A program made the translations under genes and the position numbers. This document shows positions 8,408 to 16,863 of a DNA stretch of 44,861 bases, one piece after another (position 1 is the first letter of the stretch; every line of letters starts with the position of its first letter). The DNA comes from Nitrospira sp. (GTDB taxonomy: Bacteria; Nitrospirota; Nitrospiria; Nitrospirales; Nitrospiraceae). Below the pieces are notes generated by a model, which was not told where the DNA came from, searched no databases, and saw nothing but the letters and a program-made list of their open reading frames with translations. The DNA lies in assembly GCA_023248215.1 (NCBI GenBank), contig JAHFEW010000003.1, positions 67,159 through 112,019 of the forward strand. The letters run 5' to 3'.

Positions 8408-9061
8408 TCAATGGTGCTGAGGCCAGCGGGTCCACATCATTCGCTCCGGCGGCACGAACGTGAATTTGTCAAAATCTATCCCACTGATGAGAATCTGGGA
8501 GGCCCCGCCTGGGTACGCACGATGCGCCGTCTGATCTCCTGGTCCGCGATACCGTTTGCCGGTCGAGAGGTCAAATGCCATTGCACCGGCGACGCCGAAA
8601 TAGACCGGCACATCCTCCAAGGCAATCAAAGTGGCCCGCCATGCCGCGCTGTTCCAGATGGGCGCCGGCTTGTTTCCGGACGTCTGATACTCAGGACCGG
8701 GATTCCGCCAAACGTCGGAGATCTTGACCGCCGCAGGTCTGCCATTCATGCGCAAGGCTGCTTCCCGCTTGGCTTTTTCCCGCTGGGCTGTTTCCCGTTC
8801 CGTTTCCATGGTCCAGAACGTTGCATCCAGCAGCACACACTTTTCCAGCGCCTCGTCCGTGAAGTAAAATAAGTCCTCCGTCACATTGACCCACTGACCT
8901 CGACTCCACCTGGCCTGAGTCTCATCCGACCCATAGCGATACACACGACTCTGTTTCGGTAGCCATCCGACATTGCAATGACGGTCTCGGAATGTTTCCA
9001 GTACATCACTGCCCAACGGGAGTAGGGGGATATCGGCGCGTAATACCTTCCGGATTTGCAT
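8408..9061 (-). CDS. Unknown protein between clpV and vgrG
   Basis: I do not recognise this 217-aa protein. It has no signal peptide or membrane segment. A charged, probably helical stretch (about 85-107, rich in Glu/Lys/Arg/Ala) splits it into an N-terminal part and a C-terminal part rich in Trp, Gly and Pro. The C-terminal part contains VPVYFGVAGAMAFDLSTGK and a GIDFDKFTFVPP end. The ATG at 9061 has GAGGG six bases upstream. It lies 62 bp after clpV and before the vgrG intergenic gap. Genes at this place in other T6SS loci encode effectors, effector adaptors or immunity proteins, but it lacks the visible hallmarks of DUF4123, DUF1795 or DUF2169. Its T6SS link is by position only. Confidence 0.75.
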   Translation of the reverse strand: MQIRKVLRADIPLLPLGSDVLETFRDRHCNVGWLPKQSRVYRYGSDETQARWSRGQWVNVTEDLFYFTDEALEKCVLLDATFWTMETERETAQREKAKREAALRMNGRPAAVKISDVWRNPGPEYQTSGNKPAPIWNSAAWRATLIALEDVPVYFGVAGAMAFDLSTGKRYRGPGDQTAHRAYPGGASQILISGIDFDKFTFVPPERMMWTRWPQHH

Positions 9062-9123
9062 ACTCGCCCTCAGTCGTATCTACGGTTATTCGCGTACCAG
9101 ACTCGGCAAACCGCACGAAGGCC

Positions 9124-11829
9124 TCACGCCACGTCGTAGCGGAAATTCCCCCCAGGCTCGACCGAGATATGGACCTTATTGACCGATTCCCCTGCTGCCA
9201 TCCGCGAGAGAAATTCCGTCGAGAGCTCCGGCAACAAGGTGCGGGTCAGAATGTGGTCCACATTCCGCGCGCCGCTCTCCACTTCGGTGCAGCGGTCGGC
9301 AATCGCCGTGATGAGCGCTTCGTCGTAGGACATCGCCGCGCGGTGGTTTTCTTTGATGCGGCTGCGGACTCGGCTGAGTTGCAATTCGATGATGCGCCGC
9401 ATGATATCTGACGAAATGGGATAGTACGGCACGACGATGAGTCGTCCCAGAAATGCCGGTTTGAAGTATTTCAAGAGGTCAGGTCGAATGGCATCGGCTA
9501 ACGCCTCTGGATCAGGCTTCGTCTCTGGATCGGCACAGAGTTTCATGAACGTATCCGTGCCGGCGTTCGAGGTCATAATGATCACGGTGTTCTTGAAATC
9601 GATGTCACGCCCCTCGCCGTCTTTCATCGTTCCCTTGTCAAAGACCTGGTAGAATATGTCCTGCACGCCTGGATGGGCTTTCTCCATCTCGTCGAGCAGC
9701 ACCACGCTGTATGGTCTTCGGCGCACGGCTTCCGTCAACACCCCTCCCTCGCCATAACCGACATAGCCCGGCGGTGACCCCATGAGCAGGGAGACTTTAT
9801 GCTCTTCCTTGAACTCGGACATATTGAGGGTGGTGATGTTTTGGTCGCTGCCGAACAACAACTCAGCAAGCGCCAGTCCTGTTTCGGTCTTGCCCACTCC
9901 ACTTGGTCCGACGAACATGAATACGCCGATCGGCCGGCGAGGGTCTTCCAACTTGGCTCGCGCCGTTCGCAAGCGCTGACTGAGCGCATCCAGGGCATGC
10001 GATTGTCCTACCACGCGTTTTTCCAAATGCTCCCTGAGAGTCAACACGGTGTTGATCTCGTCTTTGACCATTCGTCCGATGGGAATACCGGTCCAGGCCG
10101 AAATCACCTGGGCGATGGCCTGCCCATCCACACAGGGCTGGAGGAGCGGGGCCTCTCCCTGGAGCGCCGTCAATTCTTTATTCAGCCGCGCCAGGTCCGT
10201 CTGCAGCGTGTCGATCTCCTGAGGGGTGAGCTTGGCAGGCGGCGTTTCAATCGCCTTGTCAGGAGCCTTTTCGGTTGCCTTGTCCGGCGCCTTTGGTGGT
10301 ACAGCATGCTGTTCCAACTTTTTCCGGATCCCTGCGATCTGTCCGACCAGCTTCTTTTCCTGCTCCCACCGGGTCCTCAGCTCGGCCAGACGCTTTTCTT
10401 CGGTAGCTTTCTCCCTACCCAATTCGGCGAGGCGCTCCTGGTGACTTCCACCCGTGATGGCCTCCCGCTCCAGAATATCGACCTCCGTATTGATGAGCGA
10501 GATTCGCCGGCGGGCATCTTCCAGCGCCGGTGGCTCCGCGACCTGTCCCAGGGCCACTCGGGCGCAGGCAGTGTCCAGTACGCTGACCGCTTTATCCGGC
10601 AATTGCCGGCCGGAAATATACCGATGGGACAGCCTCACTGCAGCCTCGATCGCCTCATCCAACAACCGCACCTTATGATGTTCTTCCAGCGTCCCGGCTA
10701 ACCCTCGCATCATATTGATCGCACTGGATTCTGTCGGCTCTTCCACCTTCACCACCTGAAACCGCCGGGTCAGCGCCGGATCTTTCTCGAAGTATTTCTT
10801 GTATTCGGCCCATGTCGTGGCGGCAATCGTCCGCAGCTCTCCACGGGCCAGCGCCGGCTTGAGGATGTTGGCGGCATCGCCTTGGCCCGCTGCTCCGCCC
10901 GCCCCTATCAAGGTGTGCGCCTCGTCGATAAAGGTGATAATGGGCTTCGGTGATGCTTTGACTTCGTTGATGACCGACTTGAGACGACTTTCGAATTCCC
11001 CCTTTACTCCCGCCCCCGCCTGTAACAACGCAAGGTCGAGCACCCGCAGAGTGACGTTTTGTAATGGCGGAGGGACATCGCCGGTGACGATCCTGAGGGC
11101 CAATCCTTCCACAACGGCGGTCTTTCCCACTCCGGCTTCCCCGGTAAGAATGGGATTGTTCTGCCGGCGTCGCGTCAAGATATCCACGACCTGTCTGATC
11201 TCCGCATCCCGCCCCAGCACCGGATCGATCTGCCCTTGTTTGGCCCTCGCTGTCAGATCGATAGTGAATTGATCAAGAGCCGGGGTCCTGGAAGCATGAG
11301 GAGCCCCCTGCGTCGTCGGCTGCTCGCCCCCTCCCGTCTGGACATCTTCCAGATCCTCCGCTGAACCCGAGACGATATCCCGTAGCCGTCTGTGTAGATC
11401 TTCGGCCGAGATCTTCTGAGTCTCGGGCGACAGCTCGCGCATCATTCGAGCAAAATCGTCTTCGACGAGCAATGCCAGCATCAGATGGCCGGACCGCACG
11501 CGATTGCCTCCATACTCAATGGAGGCCAATGACCAGGCTTCATTGATGAGGCGTGGGACCTGAGGCGCCAGAGTCGGCGTCCTCGCATTGCCGGTCTTGA
11601 ACTGGTCGAGCGAGCGCGTGAGGTCTCGGGCAAACCGGGAATGGTCCATCCCGTAGTGGTGACAAATCTTGTGGATATCCGTATTCGGCATCTCGAGCAA
11701 TTTACTGAGGAGATGCTCGATGTCCACGTCATAATGGGTCCGGCTCAGACACAACCCTGCCGCTCCTTCCAATGCACGGCGGCAGGTGTCATCGAGCTTG
11801 CCAATGAGTCCCTTCAGATTGATATTCAT
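9124..11829 (-). CDS. clpV: ClpV/TssH, AAA+ ATPase that recycles the sheath
   Basis: The 901-aa protein has the full ClpV layout: a Clp-N repeat domain (1-160), AAA-1 with Walker A GEAGVGKT (230-237) and Walker B IDEAH (301-305), a coiled-coil middle domain (about 445-560), and AAA-2 with Walker A GPSGVGKT (641-648) and Walker B LLDEMEKAH. ClpV disassembles the contracted TssB/TssC sheath in the cytoplasm. The N-terminal start (NLKGLIGKLDDTCRRALEGA) and the RTHYDVDIEHLL segment are typical of ClpV rather than ClpB. The middle domain carries an unusual Pro/Ala/Lys-rich insertion (about 511-533) with the unit KAPDKA occurring twice. The gene follows tssG by 24 bp in the same direction. Confidence 0.97.
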   Translation of the reverse strand: MNINLKGLIGKLDDTCRRALEGAAGLCLSRTHYDVDIEHLLSKLLEMPNTDIHKICHHYGMDHSRFARDLTRSLDQFKTGNARTPTLAPQVPRLINEAWSLASIEYGGNRVRSGHLMLALLVEDDFARMMRELSPETQKISAEDLHRRLRDIVSGSAEDLEDVQTGGGEQPTTQGAPHASRTPALDQFTIDLTARAKQGQIDPVLGRDAEIRQVVDILTRRRQNNPILTGEAGVGKTAVVEGLALRIVTGDVPPPLQNVTLRVLDLALLQAGAGVKGEFESRLKSVINEVKASPKPIITFIDEAHTLIGAGGAAGQGDAANILKPALARGELRTIAATTWAEYKKYFEKDPALTRRFQVVKVEEPTESSAINMMRGLAGTLEEHHKVRLLDEAIEAAVRLSHRYISGRQLPDKAVSVLDTACARVALGQVAEPPALEDARRRISLINTEVDILEREAITGGSHQERLAELGREKATEEKRLAELRTRWEQEKKLVGQIAGIRKKLEQHAVPPKAPDKATEKAPDKAIETPPAKLTPQEIDTLQTDLARLNKELTALQGEAPLLQPCVDGQAIAQVISAWTGIPIGRMVKDEINTVLTLREHLEKRVVGQSHALDALSQRLRTARAKLEDPRRPIGVFMFVGPSGVGKTETGLALAELLFGSDQNITTLNMSEFKEEHKVSLLMGSPPGYVGYGEGGVLTEAVRRRPYSVVLLDEMEKAHPGVQDIFYQVFDKGTMKDGEGRDIDFKNTVIIMTSNAGTDTFMKLCADPETKPDPEALADAIRPDLLKYFKPAFLGRLIVVPYYPISSDIMRRIIELQLSRVRSRIKENHRAAMSYDEALITAIADRCTEVESGARNVDHILTRTLLPELSTEFLSRMAAGESVNKVHISVEPGGNFRYDVA

Positions 11830-11853
11830 GCTCGTCCTCTCAGCGAACGGTCG

Positions 11854-12918
11854 CTACGCCGTCGCAGCCTGTGTCGTCATGGTGGAACCGGAGAACCTGA
11901 CTTCGTCTGCGTCACGCTCAAATTGTTTGGTCTTCAACCACGTCGTCCAGCCGAGTCTCGGGGCATAGGTCTCCGTCGACTCGAGTCTCGTGACCGGTAC
12001 TTCGTCAGCCCGCAATAGCAGCTGCACGTCGAAATCCAGCTCCGGCCCGGCAAACAACTTCGTCAGCTGCACGAGCGTCGGATACGCCTGGCCGGACGGC
12101 AACAGCCTGTCGAACTGTTCAAATTCCAGTGGGCCCAGCTCCACCTTAAACCCTGCCTGCTGGTCCCAGATCTTGGTTCCGGCCAGCGCGGAATGACCGA
12201 GGATATTGTTGCTGCCGGTCTTCCCAATCGTGGTCCAATCTCCTTCCTCTAAATTCAGCCAGGCCCCGACGAATTGTTTCACGCGCACCGGCACCTGAAA
12301 GTAGTCTCCCAGGCACCGCTCCAGCGCTTCAGCGGACCGGGGATGTTGCCCCAGCAGTCCGACATATCGCAGGACCGATCGATCGTCGATGGTTAATCGA
12401 TCGCGCAGCCCGCTCGTCCCGAGACCGGCGAGGGCGAAGAGACAACGGGCGAACCGATCTTCTTTTCCCTTTAGCAGCCACTGTTCAAACCCCACCGTGC
12501 AATGATGTTTTTCCCATGCCCGAAAAAACAGCGAGATCATCCGATGGTTGAACGCGTCGAAGAAATCACGGAGCGTCGTGTCCTTGGCCTGCAGCCGCTC
12601 CAACATGAGCTCGGTGTAATAGCGCGGGAGGACACCTTGGGGACCGGTCAGCCCCATAAAGGCCACGGTCATTTCAGCCGGGCGTCTCTCGTCGCGAGCC
12701 TGGCGGATCTGAGAAATGGCGCTGGGGGGAAAGGCGAGGGATTGATGGGCACGGAAGCGAACGATTTCCTTCGACGGGCTTGCACTGTCACCGACCGCCT
12801 GCCGATCAGGATAGACGCGAGCAAGCAGCCGGACCGCCTGAAAAAATTCAAAGCGGAAGCCTCGCTGAAGAAGTTCCTGCTTTAGATCAGAATCTGCTCC
12901 CCTGCTCTGGGCGGCCAT
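11854..12918 (-). CDS. tssG: TssG baseplate wedge protein
   Basis: TssG joins TssF and TssE in the baseplate wedge. The 354-aa length is usual. The N-terminal segment (LLQRGFRFEFFQAVRLLARVY) is the TssG signature, and the middle contains the family motif LTGPQGVLPRYYTELML near residue 90. A conserved region with NNILGHSALAGTKIWDQQ follows. The ATG lies within the last 37 bp of tssF, so the two genes overlap and are likely coupled in translation. An acidic/Ser-rich short C-terminus follows the core. No odd features were seen. Confidence 0.95.
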   Translation of the reverse strand: MAAQSRGADSDLKQELLQRGFRFEFFQAVRLLARVYPDRQAVGDSASPSKEIVRFRAHQSLAFPPSAISQIRQARDERRPAEMTVAFMGLTGPQGVLPRYYTELMLERLQAKDTTLRDFFDAFNHRMISLFFRAWEKHHCTVGFEQWLLKGKEDRFARCLFALAGLGTSGLRDRLTIDDRSVLRYVGLLGQHPRSAEALERCLGDYFQVPVRVKQFVGAWLNLEEGDWTTIGKTGSNNILGHSALAGTKIWDQQAGFKVELGPLEFEQFDRLLPSGQAYPTLVQLTKLFAGPELDFDVQLLLRADEVPVTRLESTETYAPRLGWTTWLKTKQFERDADEVRFSGSTMTTQAATA

Positions 12919-14696
12919 TGTTTCAGCGGCCTTTCTCGCTGTTGCGTACGGGCGACTAACTGGGTAAACGAATTGAGCGAAGCATAGAGAGCAAAAAACT
13001 TCTCCAGCACGCTCGCGAACAGATAGACGCTGCTCCCCACATATTTGTTCTCATCGAACTCGAGGGTGACTTCCATTCCGCGACAGAAGCCGCTCCACCC
13101 CAGCGACGTCGGCCGTCGCGTCACCCGGCGAGAGGACACTTTCGCAATCCCATCGATCTGCTGGTGAACCACGCTGGAGTCCGAAAAATCATACAGCCGT
13201 AGGATTTCCTGCAATGCGTGCGGACCGCCCTCGGTCAACGAGAGGTAGTTCAACGACAGATGGGAGATCAACCGCCATTGCATCTCGCCCCCCAAAGGCG
13301 GCTGTATCGGCTGCGTTGGTTTCACCAGCGCCCGTATCCGCGCAACCGGCGCAGCCTTCTCCAGCTCAAAATCGCCTCGGGGATCGTCCATTGGCAGCCG
13401 ACCGGTTAAGCCCCTGTTGGTGCAGGTCGTGGAGAGCATGAGCGTATCGCCGGCTGGTACGGTGGGATCCAATGCGAGATCCACCAGGGAGACATACACC
13501 TCGGTGCCAGCGTCGCCTTTTCGGTCCGATGGCCTGCGGGTTTGATACCAGAACGCGCTCTGCTCGCGATCTGCGCGCGTATGTTTGAGCGAATAGATCG
13601 GTTGCACCGGCCTGACGGTTTCCTTTTCCCCGGACACGAGCGATACGGCATCAATGGAATAAATTTCGCTCGCCAGCGGTCGCCTCACCTCGGGAATTAC
13701 CCGGTACTCATGCTGTGTCTGGTCCAGTCGAATCGGTTCAGCCATGTGCGTGAACAAATTCACCACCGGCGCAGAGCCGAGTCGAAACGTTTCGGCAGTC
13801 GGCATGTAATCCGACCGCGGCGGCTGATCAAGTATGATCTCGATTTCCAGCTTGTTCCCCACCCCTGCCTTGACCGCTTTCTGTAATCCACCGAGTTCCA
13901 CGAACAGAAATTTCTGCGGGAAGGTAAAGTATTCGTGTAAGAGTCTATAGCCCAGCAATGCCTGCGAAGGGTATGGCAGCAACCCTTCATCCTTACCGAA
14001 GCCAACCGGACGCAGGCACCCTGGCGCCAGCACGATCGGTTTCTCACCCGGCTTTCCCCCGGCCGCTCGACAACGGACTTCGTACGTATGATTCAGCAGC
14101 AACTCATACAGGGCGTAGGCCAGCGGAGCCTCCCCGTTGAGATAGAACCGTAGTTGATCGACCTGCAAGTCTTTGAAGGTGAGACCGCCCTGCGATTGGA
14201 GTTCCAATTTCAGAACCGCCCCCGGCTTTCCTCCCGGTAGGGCACGGTCGGCCGGCTGCACTTTGACGGAAGCCAGCGTGATCGGCCAGAGGGTCGTGGA
14301 GTAGCATGTCCGGAATCGACATTGTGTGCCATCGACGGGGCGGGAATATAACTGCGTGCCCGCCGGCAGGACATACCCACTCGTCAGCTTTCCCTGCTCC
14401 GGGTCCAGGACGAATTCGACGACCGACATGGAGGGGATGGGAGCCAAGTAATGTGGGTACAGCATCCCGAGCAGCGCATCGGTAACCTGGGGGAACTCAT
14501 CATCGATCTTGAGGTGGACCCTCGCGGCGAGAAATGCGAAGGCTTGGATGAGACGTTCGACGTGCGGGTCCTCGCATTTGTTGGGTTCAAGAAGGAGCCG
14601 GCCAGCCACCTTGGGATAGGCCTGAGCGAATTCCTGCCCCAATTGCCGGAGGACTGAGAGCTCCCGCTCATAGTATTCGAGCAACGTCTCTTGCAC
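12882..14696 (-). CDS. tssF: TssF baseplate wedge protein
   Basis: The 604-aa protein begins with the standard TssF segment LLEYYERELSVLRQLGQEFA and continues with YPKVAGRL and CEDPHVERLIQAFAFLAARV, all hallmarks of the family (VasA/ImpG). TssF dimers and TssG make the triangular baseplate wedge that connects to TssK and VgrG. The start is a GTG that overlaps the tssE stop codon, with GGAG seven bases upstream inside the tssE coding end. The length is normal for the family. Confidence 0.96.
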   Translation of the reverse strand: MQETLLEYYERELSVLRQLGQEFAQAYPKVAGRLLLEPNKCEDPHVERLIQAFAFLAARVHLKIDDEFPQVTDALLGMLYPHYLAPIPSMSVVEFVLDPEQGKLTSGYVLPAGTQLYSRPVDGTQCRFRTCYSTTLWPITLASVKVQPADRALPGGKPGAVLKLELQSQGGLTFKDLQVDQLRFYLNGEAPLAYALYELLLNHTYEVRCRAAGGKPGEKPIVLAPGCLRPVGFGKDEGLLPYPSQALLGYRLLHEYFTFPQKFLFVELGGLQKAVKAGVGNKLEIEIILDQPPRSDYMPTAETFRLGSAPVVNLFTHMAEPIRLDQTQHEYRVIPEVRRPLASEIYSIDAVSLVSGEKETVRPVQPIYSLKHTRADREQSAFWYQTRRPSDRKGDAGTEVYVSLVDLALDPTVPAGDTLMLSTTCTNRGLTGRLPMDDPRGDFELEKAAPVARIRALVKPTQPIQPPLGGEMQWRLISHLSLNYLSLTEGGPHALQEILRLYDFSDSSVVHQQIDGIAKVSSRRVTRRPTSLGWSGFCRGMEVTLEFDENKYVGSSVYLFASVLEKFFALYASLNSFTQLVARTQQRERPLKQWPPRAGEQILI

Positions 14697-15502
14697 TAGG
14701 CTTCTCCTCGCACCCTGTAGGACGACGTCCCTAGCTGCAGGGCTGCGTCGAAGGTGACCGGTTCCGGTGCCGGATCCAGACGCAGCAGCGCATCGATGCG
14801 AAAATGAAGCGCTGCATCAAACTTGCGCGGCGGTTCCAGCGTCACCTGCACCGATTTTAGCCGTGGCTCGAACTTGGTCAAGGCCTCTTCCACGGACCGG
14901 CAGATCAGCTTCCTGTGTTCGTGGTTCAACAGGCTGTAGCTGGTGAAATCGGGCAGGCCGAACATCAAGAGAGAATTATTGACTTCTTTGTATTCCGTGG
15001 GCGCGCCGTCGAGGAGTTCACGCTTTGTGTTCAGCAAGGCCTCGATGTCCCGGGACAGCGATTTTTTCAGCTCGCGGATATTCGCTGAGGGCGGAGCTGG
15101 CTTCCGCATCTTGTGCAGTTCGTCGGCAAAGATCTCATCCAGCAACATACGATTCAGCAGCGCCACGTGAGATGTTTTCCGACTATCTTCCATGAGACGC
15201 ACCGTATCCGGGGAGAGTTTGACTCCTTCGAATCTCTTTCGCTCGTACAGCAGGGGCCCTCTGATGATGCGATTGAGCCCCTCGGTCAGGGCAAGCAGGA
15301 GGTCATTTGACACGGGCCCCTCCCGATCCACGAACTCTCGCTCTTCCTGACCAAGCTGGTCCCTCATGAACCGGGTCACGGAGTCCCGGGGGCTCCGCAA
15401 TCTGAATGTCAGCTTCGCCGGATCCTTTAGATCCAGCGTGTCCAGATAGGGATCTCCTGCCCGAGGATCGTCGTCGAGCAGGCGGTCTAACACCGATGCC
15501 AT
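14696..15502 (-). CDS. tssE: TssE, gp25-like baseplate protein with large N-terminal insertion
   Basis: The C-terminal part (about 147-262 of 268) is a clear gp25/TssE domain: SLSRDIEALLNTKREL, then FGLPDFTSYSLLN, then VEEALTKFEPRLKSVQVTL and a final LRLDPAPEPVTFDAALQLG. The first ten residues (MASVLDRLLD) are also the usual TssE start. About 135 residues between them are additional, since TssE proteins are normally only 130-170 aa long. The inserted part contains a Leu-rich helical stretch and an Arg/Lys-rich segment. I place the start at the ATG at 15502, which has GAGGG 10 bases upstream. An ATG at 15526 would add eight residues but lacks a good ribosome-binding site. Confidence 0.92.
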   Translation of the reverse strand: MASVLDRLLDDDPRAGDPYLDTLDLKDPAKLTFRLRSPRDSVTRFMRDQLGQEEREFVDREGPVSNDLLLALTEGLNRIIRGPLLYERKRFEGVKLSPDTVRLMEDSRKTSHVALLNRMLLDEIFADELHKMRKPAPPSANIRELKKSLSRDIEALLNTKRELLDGAPTEYKEVNNSLLMFGLPDFTSYSLLNHEHRKLICRSVEEALTKFEPRLKSVQVTLEPPRKFDAALHFRIDALLRLDPAPEPVTFDAALQLGTSSYRVRGEA

Positions 15503-15593
15503 CAGTCCTACACCCTCGGTCGCCATCAGATGTTTTCCGAGTCCTTACGACGCTTTTCGCCAACATTCCTGACCGCTACAATGACGCGGAAGG

Positions 15594-16283
15594 CTATACC
15601 GGCCATCGATACCCCTTGATGTCATAACCCTTGAGGTAAAAGTTTGAATACCTGACTTGATCACCTTGATTCCCTCCGAGGAGGCGAATATGGACCGGTG
15701 AGGCGCTAACGAAAAAAGCAACATGGAATCCCGTTGAAGACCCTGTGGCCACATCACTGGCCGCACCTTTTTTCTTAATAACCACGACAGCCCCTTCTCG
15801 GGGGGAATCGATAGCAAGACCCCAATCGAGCCAGCTCTTTGCCAACGCGCTATTCGTCCCACGATAGCCGGTCTGTTTCATGACCCAATTCACGAATGAC
15901 GAACACCACGGGACTTCATCGGTCGTAGCCCGGAGTGAAGTAGCCTGATGGTACTCAATGATCCGTTGATTCTGACGCCCGGGCATCGAATCTTCATGAA
16001 CTCCCACTTCAGCCTCTGCGATCGTCATCCAGTTGCAGTGAGACGCATTCGCTGGTCTTGAACCGACCGAAAAAGTCTGACCAAGCAGGGCCCACGTCCG
16101 TTGACCGACAATCCCATCCTGCGGCAACCCCCGCATTTGTTGAAAGGTCACAACTGCCTGCTCAGTCCTCTTTCCAAAATCTCCATCGACGGTCAACTGG
16201 GGGCTTGGGACCAGGACGGAGTTCAACAAGAGCTGTAGTTTCCGTACGTCTGGGCCTCGGTTACCGAGTCGCAGGACAGACAT
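15594..16283 (-). CDS. Peptidoglycan-binding domain plus TIGR02594-type cysteine peptidase; candidate T6SS effector
   Basis: Residues 1-70 form a peptidoglycan-binding domain of the PF01471 type (LGNRGPDVRKLQLLLN, VDGDFGKRTEQAVVTFQ, GIVGQRTW). Residues 85-229 resemble the TIGR02594 NlpC/P60-like family: VPWCSSFVNWVMKQTGYRGT with the likely nucleophile C127, then FHVAFF with H187, then GGNQGDQVRYSNF. The predicted reaction is hydrolysis of a peptide bond in the cell wall. There is no signal peptide, so export would need another route such as the T6SS. It lies between hcp and tssE, next to a small exported protein that could be its immunity partner. The start is the ATG at 16283 with AAGGA eight bases upstream; a GTG at 16286 is also possible. 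A role in local wall opening for T6SS assembly is the main alternative. Confidence 0.85.
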   Translation of the reverse strand: MSVLRLGNRGPDVRKLQLLLNSVLVPSPQLTVDGDFGKRTEQAVVTFQQMRGLPQDGIVGQRTWALLGQTFSVGSRPANASHCNWMTIAEAEVGVHEDSMPGRQNQRIIEYHQATSLRATTDEVPWCSSFVNWVMKQTGYRGTNSALAKSWLDWGLAIDSPREGAVVVIKKKGAASDVATGSSTGFHVAFFVSASPVHIRLLGGNQGDQVRYSNFYLKGYDIKGYRWPV

Positions 16284-16339
16284 CACTATGATCCTTCGTC
16301 CGGTTTTTCATTCTATTGGCTGCTTGCGGCAACGATGGA

Positions 16340-16798
16340 CTATTCCTCGTCGAGATAGGCCATCACAAAACGCCACCGATTGTCTATTCTTTGAAAGACA
16401 AAGTTACCGATCCGCTCCCTACTGTTGTGCTTCTTCACCGGTTTTTCCTGCGAGAAGTCGGTTCGTTGAATAAGATCACGCATCGGTTCAGGCTCTTTTT
16501 TTAGTCCGCTATCCTGCGCGAGCAATCTATCGAATAATTCGTCGAAGGACCGTCGATCATGGAGACGCACAGGATCGCTATCCAGCATCCCTCTCGTCTT
16601 GAATGGGAAGAATGTGACGGCGGCCACCTGCTCCTTATTTCCGGCTAACACCCCGCTTCTGAAGTGACCCCAAAATTCATGAAAGGCTTGAGGCGAATTG
16701 TGCGACTCTCCCTCACGAGCATGTACGTGAGAGATGAGGCTCATTGCCAGAACGAGCAGCACCGCCACAACGTGAATGCTACGGAGATACTGGGTCAT
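16340..16798 (-). CDS. Small exported protein next to the cell-wall peptidase; candidate immunity protein
   Basis: From the ATG at 16798 this is a 152-aa protein with a clear Sec signal peptide: Arg6, a hydrophobic run over residues 8-23, then a VHA cleavage site after residue 27. The mature part (FWGHFRSGVLAGNKEQVAAVTFFPFKT..., ending with RIDNRWRFVMAYLDEE) is small and probably has an NTF2-like or cystatin-like alpha+beta fold. A periplasmic protein encoded directly beside a cytoplasm-made peptidoglycan hydrolase is what one expects of a T6SS immunity protein. The function is inferred from position. The frame stays open upstream to 16921, but that would place the signal peptide internally, so the shorter form is preferred. 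The ribosome-binding site is weak. The gap to the peptidase gene is 56 bp. Confidence 0.75.
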   Translation of the reverse strand: MTQYLRSIHVVAVLLVLAMSLISHVHAREGESHNSPQAFHEFWGHFRSGVLAGNKEQVAAVTFFPFKTRGMLDSDPVRLHDRRSFDELFDRLLAQDSGLKKEPEPMRDLIQRTDFSQEKPVKKHNSRERIGNFVFQRIDNRWRFVMAYLDEE

Positions 16799-16816
16799 CG
16801 GTCTTCGGGTTATCAG

Positions 16817-16850
16817 GCTCCCCTGGCCATCTAGGAAACACCAGGGGAGC
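16817..16850 (-). terminator. 10-bp stem hairpin after hcp
   Basis: GCTCCCCTGG (16817-16826) and CCAGGGGAGC (16841-16850) are perfect inverted repeats with a 14-base loop, located 13 bp past the hcp stop and just before the small exported protein. No U-run follows on the minus strand, so it is not a classic intrinsic terminator. It may be a partial attenuator or a 3' stabiliser that lets hcp be expressed above the downstream genes. Confidence 0.5.
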
Positions 16851-16863
16851 GGACAACTCCACA

